Shown here one piece after another: positions 1-5,382 of a stretch of 5,909 nt of DNA. The position numbers and the translations under genes were made by a program. Each line of letters begins with the position of its first letter. Position 1 is the first letter of the stretch. The notes under the pieces are model-generated. The model was given only the letters and a program-made list of their open reading frames with translations, made no database searches and was not told the DNA's origin. Source of the DNA: Alistipes sp. (lineage in GTDB: Bacteria > Bacteroidota > Bacteroidia > Bacteroidales > Rikenellaceae); contig JAGBTW010000117.1 of NCBI GenBank assembly GCA_017631135.1, forward strand, positions 1 through 5,909, read 5' to 3'.

Positions 1-296
1 CTGACCGCGAGGGTTACCCAGAGGTTGCTGAGGCTTTCAAGCGTTACGCTTGGGAGGAGGCAGAGCACGCATCAAAGTTGGCAGAGCTCATCGGTGAGGT
101 TGTTTGGGATACAAAGACCAACCTTGAGAAGCGTATGAACGCCGAGAGCGGTGCTTGTGCTGACAAGATGCGCATCGCAGCACTTGCAAAGCAGAACAAC
201 TACGACGCTATCCACGACACAGTTCACGAGATGGCAAAGGATGAGGCTCGCCACGGCAAAGGTTTCGAGGGTCTCTACAACCGCTACTTCAAGTAA
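1..296 (+). CDS. Rubrerythrin / NADH peroxidase (reverse type), C-terminal part, 5' truncated by window edge
   Basis: The reading frame is open from the window edge (first whole codon at 3) to TAA at 294-296 and gives 97 visible residues. They form the C-terminal half of a ferritin-like four-helix bundle. Two ExxH diiron motifs are visible: EEAEH (visible residues 18-22) and EARH (81-84), in the context [18 protein letters not shown], which is typical of the reverse rubrerythrins also annotated as NADH peroxidase. No rubredoxin CxxC pairs follow the ferritin-like domain. This fits the reverse type, where rubredoxin is N-terminal and would lie upstream of the window. Family knowledge: these cytoplasmic enzymes reduce hydrogen peroxide to water with electrons ultimately from NADH and protect anaerobes during oxygen exposure. 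Full length is usually about 180-195 residues, so roughly half is missing here. The gene ends 25 nt before a strong terminator, so it is the last of its transcript. Family assignment is confident; the exact subtype rests on the C-terminus alone. Confidence 0.93.
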   Translation, partial: DREGYPEVAEAFKRYAWEEAEHASKLAELIGEVVWDTKTNLEKRMNAESGACADKMRIAALAKQNNYDAIHDTVHEMAKDEARHGKGFEGLYNRYFK

Positions 297-321
297 TAGA
301 TAGTATAGAGTTACTCATATC

Positions 322-357
322 GAGAGGGTGCCAACTGCAGGCACCCTCTCTTGTTTT
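322..357 (+). terminator. Intrinsic terminator of the rubrerythrin gene
   Basis: A perfect 11-bp stem is formed by GAGAGGGTGCC (322-332) and GGCACCCTCTC (340-350), with a 7-nt loop, followed by TTGTTTT (351-357). It lies 25 nt after the stop codon and is a textbook Rho-independent terminator for plus-strand transcription. Confidence 0.95.
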
Positions 358-407
358 ACACACAGCTATAATTCTCACTACACATATTGTATCTAACAGC
401 AAGTTTA

Positions 408-486
408 ACAAAGGTAGATTGCCACAGAATTGCATAGACCCTGACAGGGTATCACTGCGTAAAACGAATGCAATTCTTCGCAATGA
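408..486. repeat. Dispersed intergenic repeat, copy 1
   Basis: This 79-nt stretch aligns with 4922-4999 with a single 1-nt gap and about 80% identity. The last 20 nt are identical in both copies (467-486 and 4980-4999). Inside copy 1 a perfect 10-bp inverted repeat, AGAATTGCAT (426-435) and ATGCAATTCT (468-477), encloses a second small hairpin, ACCCT-GAC-AGGGT (438-450). The unit therefore folds as a stem with an internal hairpin. It begins about 50 nt after the rubrerythrin terminator. I do not recognise a named family; it may be a REP- or MITE-like element or the decayed end of a mobile element. Confidence 0.75.
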
Positions 487-503
487 TGCGCTGAATAATT
501 AAC

Positions 504-559
504 AAAAAAAAGGCTACGCATGCCTCTCCTCTCGCGTGGGGGAAAGAGCGATGCGTAGC
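504..559 (-). terminator. Intrinsic terminator for minus-strand transcription
   Basis: A perfect 9-bp inverted repeat, GCTACGCAT (513-521) and ATGCGTAGC (551-559), closes a GC-containing interior. On the plus strand it is preceded by eight A residues (504-511). Read on the minus strand this is a hairpin followed by U8, the shape of a Rho-independent terminator. There is no T-run on the plus-strand side, so it is directional. The only minus-strand gene that can use it is the TPR-HTH gene, whose stop lies about 384 nt upstream of it. Confidence 0.75.
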
Positions 560-730
560 ACCGGACACATTAAAATATTCATTAACCAATCATATATCTG
601 TAGAGCCGCAAATGCGGTCAATCTATCACTTTTTAGGTTGCGTAATAGCTTATGTTGCGCCTTAATAAAAAGACCATAAAACTAATATCTCCCAAAGAAC
701 CGTTATTGAGTGTAAACACACAAAAATTTT

Positions 731-758
731 GTCTACCTCAACTAATGCAAAGGTAGAC
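731..758. repeat. 8-bp inverted repeat in the gene-free interval
   Basis: GTCTACCT (731-738) and AGGTAGAC (751-758) are perfect complements separated by 12 nt. On the minus strand the hairpin is followed by AAAATTTT, so it could be a weak terminator for the TPR-HTH transcript, but the T-run is offset by four bases. It has no clear role on the plus strand. Confidence 0.5.
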
Positions 759-796
759 GATAAGTGACGAGTGACCAAATTTTTGGCTGAAAAAGA

Positions 797-939
797 TTTC
801 GCAAACCGATTTTTGCTATACTGAAAATCAACGAGTTACGATGCCTAAAAAATATATTTTTTCGCAAGCCTGATAATCAGCAAGTTACAAGGATTGGTTT
901 AACAAATTTTATACAAGGATGTAATTTACTGATTTTCAA
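797..939. repeat. Degenerate repeat cluster (two direct copies and one inverted) beside the TPR-HTH stop codon
   Basis: The 19-mer CTGAAAATCAACGAGTTAC (821-839) recurs as CTGATAATCAGCAAGTTAC (870-888) and, inverted, as GTAATTTACTGATTTTCA (921-938). Upstream of the first two copies is a shared TTTCGCAAACC (797-807) or TTTCGCAAGCC (860-870). The second unit thus resembles the first with an internal deletion of about 13 nt. Copies two and three could pair across a 32-nt loop. A direct repeat TACAAGGAT occurs at 886-894 and 912-920, and a perfect 16-bp AT palindrome lies at 847-862. The cluster begins immediately after the minus-strand stop codon. No known element is recognised. Confidence 0.55.
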
Positions 940-942
940 TGA

Positions 943-2649
943 CTAACGGTCGCATATTGAATCGATTAATAAATCGGCATCTTTTGCACCGCACTCCTTA
1001 ATTTTAAGTTTTATGCGATATTTTACCTTCGACAGAGCCACAGGATCTGTCTCCATAAAGGTACAAATTGCGCGCGAAGAAAAGCCAGCATAGCTATATA
1101 ACACTACTCGTTGCTCCTTGGCATTGAGCCTTGGGCACTGCTCGCGTAGCTTCGCCATAAGGTTGCCGCGACAGCTGTTAACGAGTTTCTCCAACTCCTC
1201 GAGACGAGCCTCGTCACACTTGATAGACTCGATGGTCTGGCGCACCTGCTCAAACACTTTTGCAGCATGACGCGAGGTGTCACTATGCTCGTAATAGGTT
1301 TCGCACAACCTATTAAGGTCGTTAAGGCGGTCGTTATAGAGCTGGTCGACGGCCTCAGAGAGCGAGTCCGACGTATCGTTTTTTGTAAGCTGAAGCTCGC
1401 GTATCGTCTCGATATACTGCTGTATGTCGCGATTCTTCTTGTAGGCATAGCCTCGCAGGAAGCCCAAAAGGAGCGAGATAAGAATTGCTATAGCCACATA
1501 GGTTGATATGTTGCGCTGGCGCGCAATCTTGTGCTCACGCTCCTCGTGCTCGAGACTGCTCTTGAGAAGGTCTATCTGATAGTTCAACACAGGCTGGTTG
1601 GCAGCCGTAAGGAGCGAGTTATCGAGGCGCGCATTGATGCACTCCAACCAATGCAGTGCACTCTCCGTGTCACCAAGGTTATTATATATATAGTATTTAG
1701 CCTCCTCTATAATAGCCTCGTCACAACCCTCTATGCTCTCGGCAATCGCCACATTGCGCAACGCCTCGTCGTGGTTACCAGCCTCGGTCTCGACAATAGC
1801 CCTAACAGCATAGTAGCGCGACACGAACCACAGCACACAGTCGTAATCCTCAAAGAGGTCAATCGTCTCACGACACTTGTCATACTCGTGCTGCTTGAGG
1901 TATATCTCGCACAACTCATGCAGTACGGCACACAGAAAGTCGCGGTCGGTTGTTGCAATAGCATAGTCGCGTGCCTCGATAAAGAGCTCCTCTGCCTCGG
2001 CATAGTTACGCATCCTCTCCGCCGCCTGTCCCATATTATACTTGGTATAGTAGCAGTGGTATGGCAGATTAAGTTCATTGAAGCACTCGTACGCTGTACG
2101 ATACTCCGCATAGCTATTTGAGAAGCAGTAGCGTGCTCGATAGACATCGCCCATGGCGCGATGAACAATACCCTCGAGGTGGGTGTTAGGGTGATGGTTG
2201 AGTGAATTTAGCGACTCCATGAATGCAACCATAGCCTCGGGGAGTCGATTGTTGAGCTGAAGCACCGTGCCGTGCTGGAAAAAGGCGCGTGCACGACGGT
2301 CGTGATTGCGGTTTTTATCGTAGTACTTAACAGCGACCAAGGTCAGCGAGTCGCTATCCACGAGCATGCGATTGTAGTAGCACACCTCGCTGTATACCAG
2401 CGCACAGTGCGCCTCATCTTCATTCTTAACCAACGATGTGCGGTCTATGTTTTGAATTATGCGTAACGCCTCTTCGGGATTCTGCTGTGCAATGCTCTCC
2501 ACCTCCGAAACCCTATCATCAACAGGCTCACGCTTTATGCACCCCACGCCCACAACAAGGGCGACAACAAGGGCAGACATGACAATAAAAGCCCTGCGAA
2601 TTTTACCGTTTAAGAGGTGTAATGTTTTTATATCGTACGCACATTTCAT
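943..2649 (-). CDS. TPR-repeat membrane regulator with C-terminal LuxR-like helix-turn-helix
   Basis: The ATG at 2649-2647 gives 568 residues ending at TAG (945-943). The frame stays open upstream to a GTG at 2703 (586 residues), and an internal ATG lies at 2580. I prefer 2649 because it is the first ATG and keeps the basic KIRR stretch in front of the hydrophobic segment MSALVVALVVGVGC, a signal peptide ending in a poor lipobox (glycine at -3). Order from residue 1 of this start: signal or anchor (1-37); helical TPR-like repeats (about 45-360; clear units around NMGQAAERMRNYAEAEELF and ETEAGNHDEALRNVA); one transmembrane helix (about 383-400) followed by basic residues, placing the C-terminus in the cytoplasm; a charged coiled coil (about 408-500); and a terminal HTH (about 506-552: LNAKEQRVVLYSYAGFSSRAI then VALSKVKYRIKLKIK), which resembles LuxR-type HTHs. 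Such TPR-TM-HTH proteins are common in Bacteroidetes and are presumed one-component transmembrane regulators. Ligand and targets are unknown. The divergent pullulanase is a candidate target by position only. Confidence 0.82.
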   Translation of the reverse strand: MKCAYDIKTLHLLNGKIRRAFIVMSALVVALVVGVGCIKREPVDDRVSEVESIAQQNPEEALRIIQNIDRTSLVKNEDEAHCALVYSEVCYYNRMLVDSDSLTLVAVKYYDKNRNHDRRARAFFQHGTVLQLNNRLPEAMVAFMESLNSLNHHPNTHLEGIVHRAMGDVYRARYCFSNSYAEYRTAYECFNELNLPYHCYYTKYNMGQAAERMRNYAEAEELFIEARDYAIATTDRDFLCAVLHELCEIYLKQHEYDKCRETIDLFEDYDCVLWFVSRYYAVRAIVETEAGNHDEALRNVAIAESIEGCDEAIIEEAKYYIYNNLGDTESALHWLECINARLDNSLLTAANQPVLNYQIDLLKSSLEHEEREHKIARQRNISTYVAIAILISLLLGFLRGYAYKKNRDIQQYIETIRELQLTKNDTSDSLSEAVDQLYNDRLNDLNRLCETYYEHSDTSRHAAKVFEQVRQTIESIKCDEARLEELEKLVNSCRGNLMAKLREQCPRLNAKEQRVVLYSYAGFSSRAICTFMETDPVALSKVKYRIKLKIKECGAKDADLLIDSICDR

Positions 2650-2653
2650 GTTA

Positions 2654-2685
2654 CAAATATAAAAAAAATTGCTACTCACACCAAA
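2654..2685 (-). promoter_or_regulatory. Bacteroidetes-type promoter for the TPR-HTH gene
   Basis: On the minus strand TTTG (2685-2682) is followed after exactly 20 nt by TATATTTG (2661-2654), matching the Bacteroidetes sigma-ABfr consensus TTTG-N19-21-TAnnTTTG. Transcription would be expected to begin 5-8 nt downstream, at about 2649-2646, which is on the preferred ATG itself. Either the mRNA is leaderless, or translation starts at the internal ATG at 2580, or the match is fortuitous. Confidence 0.55.
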
Positions 2686-2744
2686 CAAAAGCACGAAAAT
2701 CACATATTTAATTTATACAACACACCCAAATAAAATATTTTGCT

Positions 2745-2752
2745 TAATTTTG
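2745..2752 (+). promoter_or_regulatory. Putative -7 promoter element of the pullulanase gene
   Basis: TAATTTTG fits the Bacteroidetes -7 consensus TAnnTTTG and lies 38 nt upstream of the pullulanase ATG, giving a predicted leader of about 30 nt. No TTTG sits at the expected distance upstream, so the -33 element is weak. That could mean an activator is needed, but this is inference. Confidence 0.5.
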
Positions 2753-2790
2753 TAGGAACGGTTAATAAACAATTATAAAATTATACCATA

Positions 2791-4761
2791 ATGAAAAGAC
2801 TAAAGCGGATAGTTAAGGGCCTTGCAGTCGTTGCCATGACAGCTATTGTAGGTTGTAATGAGGAGGTTAAGAATGTCAAAGAGAATATCCCCACAACACC
2901 CATCGAGGAGATGAGCTACACCCCCGAAAAGACATCGTTTGAGCTATGGGCACCCACAGCCGAGAGCGCTGTTGTACGCCTATATAATGGCGACAACCTC
3001 GCCGAGGAAGTTGCTCTAAACAAGAGCGATAACGGACTTTGGAGAGCCGAGGTAAAGGGTGACAAGAAGGGTATGTACTACGCCTTCCAGGTTACCGTAG
3101 ATGGCAAAAAATTGAAGGAGACAGCGGGTATCTTTGCACGTGCACTCGATGTAAACGGCAACCGCGGTGCAATCATCGACATGCGCGACACCGACCCCGA
3201 GGGCTGGAGCGATGATAAGCGACCCGCCGTAGACCCCACAGAGATAGTTATCTACGAGATGCACTACCGCGATATGACAGTGCACGAGAGCGCGGGAAGC
3301 AGCAATCCTGGCAAGTATATCGCCATGGCGGAGCGCGGTACACGCTCACACGAGGGTCTTGCAACAGGCATCGACCACCTCCGCGAGATGGGTGTTACAC
3401 ATGTTCACCTCCTCCCCACTGCCGACTTCGGTTCTATCGACGAGTCACGCCCCACAGACCAGTATAACTGGGGCTACGAGCCAAAGAACTACAACGCTCC
3501 CGAGGGTACATACTCTACCGATGCAGCCAACCCCGTAGCGCGCATCCTCGAGCTTAAGAGCCTCGTTAAGGCTATGCACGACGCGGGCTTGTGCGTGGTG
3601 CTCGACGTAGTATACAACCACACTACACTCACCGAGAACTGCGGCTTTGAGCTTACCGTGCCAGGTTACTTTTACCGCATGCGCGAGGATGGCACATTTG
3701 CCGATGGCTCGGGCTGTGGCAACGAGACAGCGAGCGAGAAGCCTATGATGCGCAAGTATATGGTCGAGTCGCTTGAGTACTGGGTTAAGGAGTACCACAT
3801 CGACGGCTTCCGCTTCGACCTTATGGCCATCCACGACATCGAGACCATGAACCTCATTCGCGAGCGCCTCGAGGCCCTTAACCCCGACATCTTGCTCTAT
3901 GGCGAGGGCTGGGCAGCAAGCGCACCCCTCTACGACGAGTCGAAGCTCGCCTTCAAGCGCTACACATATCAGATGCCAGGCGTTGCAGCATTCTCTGACG
4001 ACATCCGCAACGCACTACGCGGCACTCTCGACCTCTCACAAGGTGGCTTTGTGCACGGCGTAGCGGGCAACAAGGAGGCATTAAAGTTTGGTCTTGTGGG
4101 CGGCGTTGAGCACCCCGAGGTTAACCACTCCGAGGCAGCATGGTGTGCCGAGCCACGCCAGCATATCAGCTATGTGACATGCCACGACGACCACAACCTA
4201 CGCGACCGTCTCGAGCACCTCTCACCCGAGGCTACAGAGGCCGAGCTCCTAAAAATGGCGAAGCTCGCACACTTCGGTGTGTTCACATCGCAGGGCGTGC
4301 CCTTCATCTTCTGTGGCGAGGAGATGTATCGCTCGAAGCGTGGCGAGAAGAACACTTACAATATGCCCGATGAGTACAACGCTATCGACTGGGCGTTGAA
4401 GAGCCAGTATGGCGATTTGGTGGAGTTCTGCAAGGGTCTTATCGCAATGCGCAAGGAGCACCCCGCATTCTCGTTGGGTAGCGCCGAGTTTGTGCGTAAG
4501 CACCTCACATTCATCGAGAACAACAACGAGGCAGCGGTGGGCTTTGTGCTCGACAACCTCGAGGGCATAGACTCTGCAAAGCGCATCGTAGTGCTTATGA
4601 ATGGCTCACGCGAGGGCGTGGAATTCGACATCCCCGCGGGCAGATATAAGTGGATTTCGGATGGCGACAACATCCACCCCAAGGGCATGGGCATGACCAC
4701 CATCAACGATGGCAAGCTCTTGGTTAGCCCAATCTCGGGTGTTATCCTCGCGGAGTATTAA
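2791..4761 (+). CDS. pulA: Type I pullulanase (GH13), surface lipoprotein
   Basis: This complete 656-residue alpha-glucan debranching enzyme hydrolyses alpha-1,6 linkages in pullulan, starch or glycogen fragments. Residues 1-22 form a lipoprotein signal (basic MKRLKR, hydrophobic core, IVGC with Cys22). NEE directly after the cysteine resembles the acidic export signal that sends Bacteroidetes lipoproteins to the cell surface. Residues about 43-145 form an E-set/CBM48-like domain (FELWAPTAESAVVRLY). The GH13 barrel follows, with the type I pullulanase signature YNWGYEP (225-231), region I DVVYNH (272-277), region II GFRFD (339-343, nucleophile Asp343), region III GEGW (371-374, acid/base Glu372) and region IV CHDDHNL (464-470, stabilising Asp466). 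A C-terminal beta domain follows from about 560. No CBM41 is present. All catalytic residues are intact. The start is the ATG that begins a proper signal peptide; no Shine-Dalgarno is visible, as is usual in this phylum. It is monocistronic, between its own promoter and terminator, and divergent from the TPR-HTH regulator. Confidence 0.95.
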   Translation: MKRLKRIVKGLAVVAMTAIVGCNEEVKNVKENIPTTPIEEMSYTPEKTSFELWAPTAESAVVRLYNGDNLAEEVALNKSDNGLWRAEVKGDKKGMYYAFQVTVDGKKLKETAGIFARALDVNGNRGAIIDMRDTDPEGWSDDKRPAVDPTEIVIYEMHYRDMTVHESAGSSNPGKYIAMAERGTRSHEGLATGIDHLREMGVTHVHLLPTADFGSIDESRPTDQYNWGYEPKNYNAPEGTYSTDAANPVARILELKSLVKAMHDAGLCVVLDVVYNHTTLTENCGFELTVPGYFYRMREDGTFADGSGCGNETASEKPMMRKYMVESLEYWVKEYHIDGFRFDLMAIHDIETMNLIRERLEALNPDILLYGEGWAASAPLYDESKLAFKRYTYQMPGVAAFSDDIRNALRGTLDLSQGGFVHGVAGNKEALKFGLVGGVEHPEVNHSEAAWCAEPRQHISYVTCHDDHNLRDRLEHLSPEATEAELLKMAKLAHFGVFTSQGVPFIFCGEEMYRSKRGEKNTYNMPDEYNAIDWALKSQYGDLVEFCKGLIAMRKEHPAFSLGSAEFVRKHLTFIENNNEAAVGFVLDNLEGIDSAKRIVVLMNGSREGVEFDIPAGRYKWISDGDNIHPKGMGMTTINDGKLLVSPISGVILAEY

Positions 4762-4782
4762 TCACAAATAATTCCTGCACAA

Positions 4783-4824
4783 AGGGGGACTGTCTCAAAT
4801 ATTATTTGGCAGTCCCTCTGTTTT
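4783..4824 (+). terminator. Intrinsic terminator of the pullulanase gene
   Basis: GGGACTG (4786-4792) pairs with CAGTCCC (4810-4816), extended outward by a G-T, a G-C and an A-T pair. An inner 5-bp stem, CAAAT (4796-4800) with ATTTG (4804-4808), has a 3-nt loop. TTTT follows at 4821-4824. The hairpin starts about 20 nt after the stop codon. Confidence 0.88.
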
Positions 4825-4921
4825 GATTATATAAAGGTAGTAAAGAGTAGTGAGGTGTAGTTTGTGAAAAAATTAAACACTTCACGAGAAGGTGTAATAA
4901 TCACAATCGGTAAAGTCCTAC

Positions 4922-4999
4922 ACCAAAGTAGAGTGCCACAAAAGTGCATAGAACCTATTGGGTACCACTACCCTAATCTAATGCAATTCTTCGCAATGA
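4922..4999. repeat. Dispersed intergenic repeat, copy 2
   Basis: This stretch is in the same orientation as 408-486 and about 80% identical, with a shared 20-nt right end. The outer stem has decayed: TGCAT (4945-4949) still pairs with ATGCA (4981-4985), but two of the ten pairs of copy 1 are lost. The inner hairpin is kept as ACCT-ATT-GGGT with different bases. It lies about 98 nt after the pullulanase terminator, a placement similar to copy 1. Confidence 0.75.
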
Positions 5000-5021
5000 A
5001 CATTATTGTTTATTAGTGCGA

Positions 5022-5080
5022 CACCTTTAGGTGGCAAGGCAACGCCTTGCAACAAGCCCCTCCTTTGTCAAAGGCAGGGG
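5022..5080. repeat. Run of three adjacent hairpins
   Basis: CACCT-TT-AGGTG (5022-5033) is followed at once by GCAAGGC-AAC-GCCTTGC (5034-5050). After six bases comes an arm of ten pairs, CCCCTCCTTT (5057-5066) with AAAGG and AGGGG (5070-5080, one bulged C). The GC-rich composition differs from the surrounding AT-rich DNA. No T-run follows, so this is not a typical terminator. Similar CCCCTCC/GGAGGGG hairpins are, from memory, frequent in intergenic DNA of Bacteroidetes. Confidence 0.65.
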
Positions 5081-5129
5081 TTTGGGGTGGAATGTAAATA
5101 TATTTTTTATATTATATATTTGAATATTT

Positions 5130-5261
5130 GATGGTTATAATCTTTGATTTTATACTACTTTAGTAGCATTATGACTATTGGTGATGATTAAGTTTACTTA
5201 AAACAGCACCAATAGTCATAATGAAGGTGCAGAGCACTATAAAATCAAAGATTATTGCATC
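5130..5261. repeat. Nested palindrome folding as a four-way cloverleaf
   Basis: The outer arms, 5137-5154 and 5238-5255, are perfect 18-bp complements, with GATG (5130-5133) and CATC (5258-5261) adding four pairs beyond a small internal loop. Within them sit three further hairpins: CTACT-TT-AGTAG (5155-5166); a perfect 17-bp stem, 5167-5183 with 5207-5223, topped by TTAAGT-TT-ACTTAA (5188-5201); and GTGC-AGA-GCAC (5227-5237). The junction leaves only three unpaired bases (5224-5226). There is no coding potential. It may be a MITE-like or other hairpin element, a structured RNA, or a recombination substrate; I do not recognise it. Confidence 0.85.
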
Positions 5262-5300
5262 GGTGTCATGGCACACCAAAAAAAATGGTCGCTTTGGTCT

Positions 5301-5328
5301 TATCTTTGAAAAAAAATGTATATCTTTG
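5301..5328 (+). promoter_or_regulatory. Tandem -7 boxes upstream of the deaminase gene
   Basis: TATCTTTGAA occurs twice, at 5301-5310 and 5321-5330, and each copy contains a full TAnnTTTG match. The second would start transcription near 5334 and give a leader of about 50 nt. TTTG at 5293-5296 is 24 nt upstream of the second box, slightly far for a -33 element. Confidence 0.6.
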
Positions 5329-5333
5329 AACGT

Positions 5334-5350
5334 TGTATGCTATGCATACA
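5334..5350 (+). promoter_or_regulatory. Perfect 17-nt inverted repeat at the predicted transcription start
   Basis: TGTATGC (5334-5340) and GCATACA (5344-5350) are perfect complements around TAT. The site lies 6-22 nt after the second TATCTTTG box and 33 nt before the deaminase ATG. The position suits an operator bound by a dimeric repressor, or a short hairpin at the 5' end of the mRNA. No regulator is identified. Confidence 0.5.
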
Positions 5351-5382
5351 GGTTAAGTGAGACAAATAAGAAGCTTTAGGCT

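Larger units (their letters stand above)
358..942. other. Gene-free, repeat-bearing interval between rubrerythrin and the TPR-HTH gene
   Basis: No reading frame here looks like a protein by composition or length. The interval separates two convergent transcripts and is AT-rich. It contains a dispersed repeat copy (408-486), a minus-strand terminator (504-559), a 5-bp hairpin (606-617), an 8-bp inverted repeat (731-758), degenerate direct and inverted repeats (797-939) and a 16-bp AT palindrome (847-862). I see nothing recognisable in about 560-720 apart from the small hairpin. Confidence 0.6.
4825..5382. other. Gene-free, structure-rich interval between pullulanase and the deaminase gene
   Basis: No plausible coding frame was found. 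In order it holds a small imperfect hairpin (4878-4894), dispersed repeat copy 2 (4922-4999), three consecutive hairpins (5022-5080), an AT-rich stretch with an isolated TATATTTG (5115-5122), the nested cloverleaf palindrome (5130-5261), a 5-bp inverted repeat (5262-5277), tandem TATCTTTG boxes (5301-5328) and a 17-nt inverted repeat (5334-5350). Confidence 0.65.

Noticed and set aside
289..483. A 64-codon minus-strand open frame after the rubrerythrin gene
   Set aside because: It runs through the plus-strand terminator and the dispersed repeat, has no start-region signals, and its product looks random.
797..939. CRISPR-like array
   Set aside because: There are only two direct copies plus one inverted copy, the repeats are imperfect, spacers are unequal, and there are no cas genes.
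1531..2121. A 196-codon open frame on the plus strand inside the TPR-HTH gene
   Set aside because: It lies antisense to a well-supported gene, and its product has a skewed, Leu/Val-rich composition with no recognisable motif. It is a shadow of the minus-strand codon usage.
3445..3834. A 129-codon minus-strand open frame within the pullulanase gene
   Set aside because: It is antisense to conserved GH13 motifs and explained by the codon bias of the pullulanase frame.
5115..5122. TATATTTG as a promoter for a transcript through the cloverleaf
   Set aside because: The match is good, but the stretch is very AT-rich and no TTTG lies at 19-21 nt upstream, so a chance match is likely.
5137..5255. 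Invertible promoter (phase-variation switch) flanked by the 18-bp inverted repeats
   Set aside because: The segment between the arms has no TAnnTTTG promoter and is itself filled by a second palindrome. No invertase gene is visible. A switch is possible in principle but not supported.
5262..5277. Short hairpin GGTGT-CATGGC-ACACC as a terminator
   Set aside because: The stem is only 5 bp and is followed by an A-run on the plus strand; on the minus strand the T-run precedes the hairpin instead of following it.
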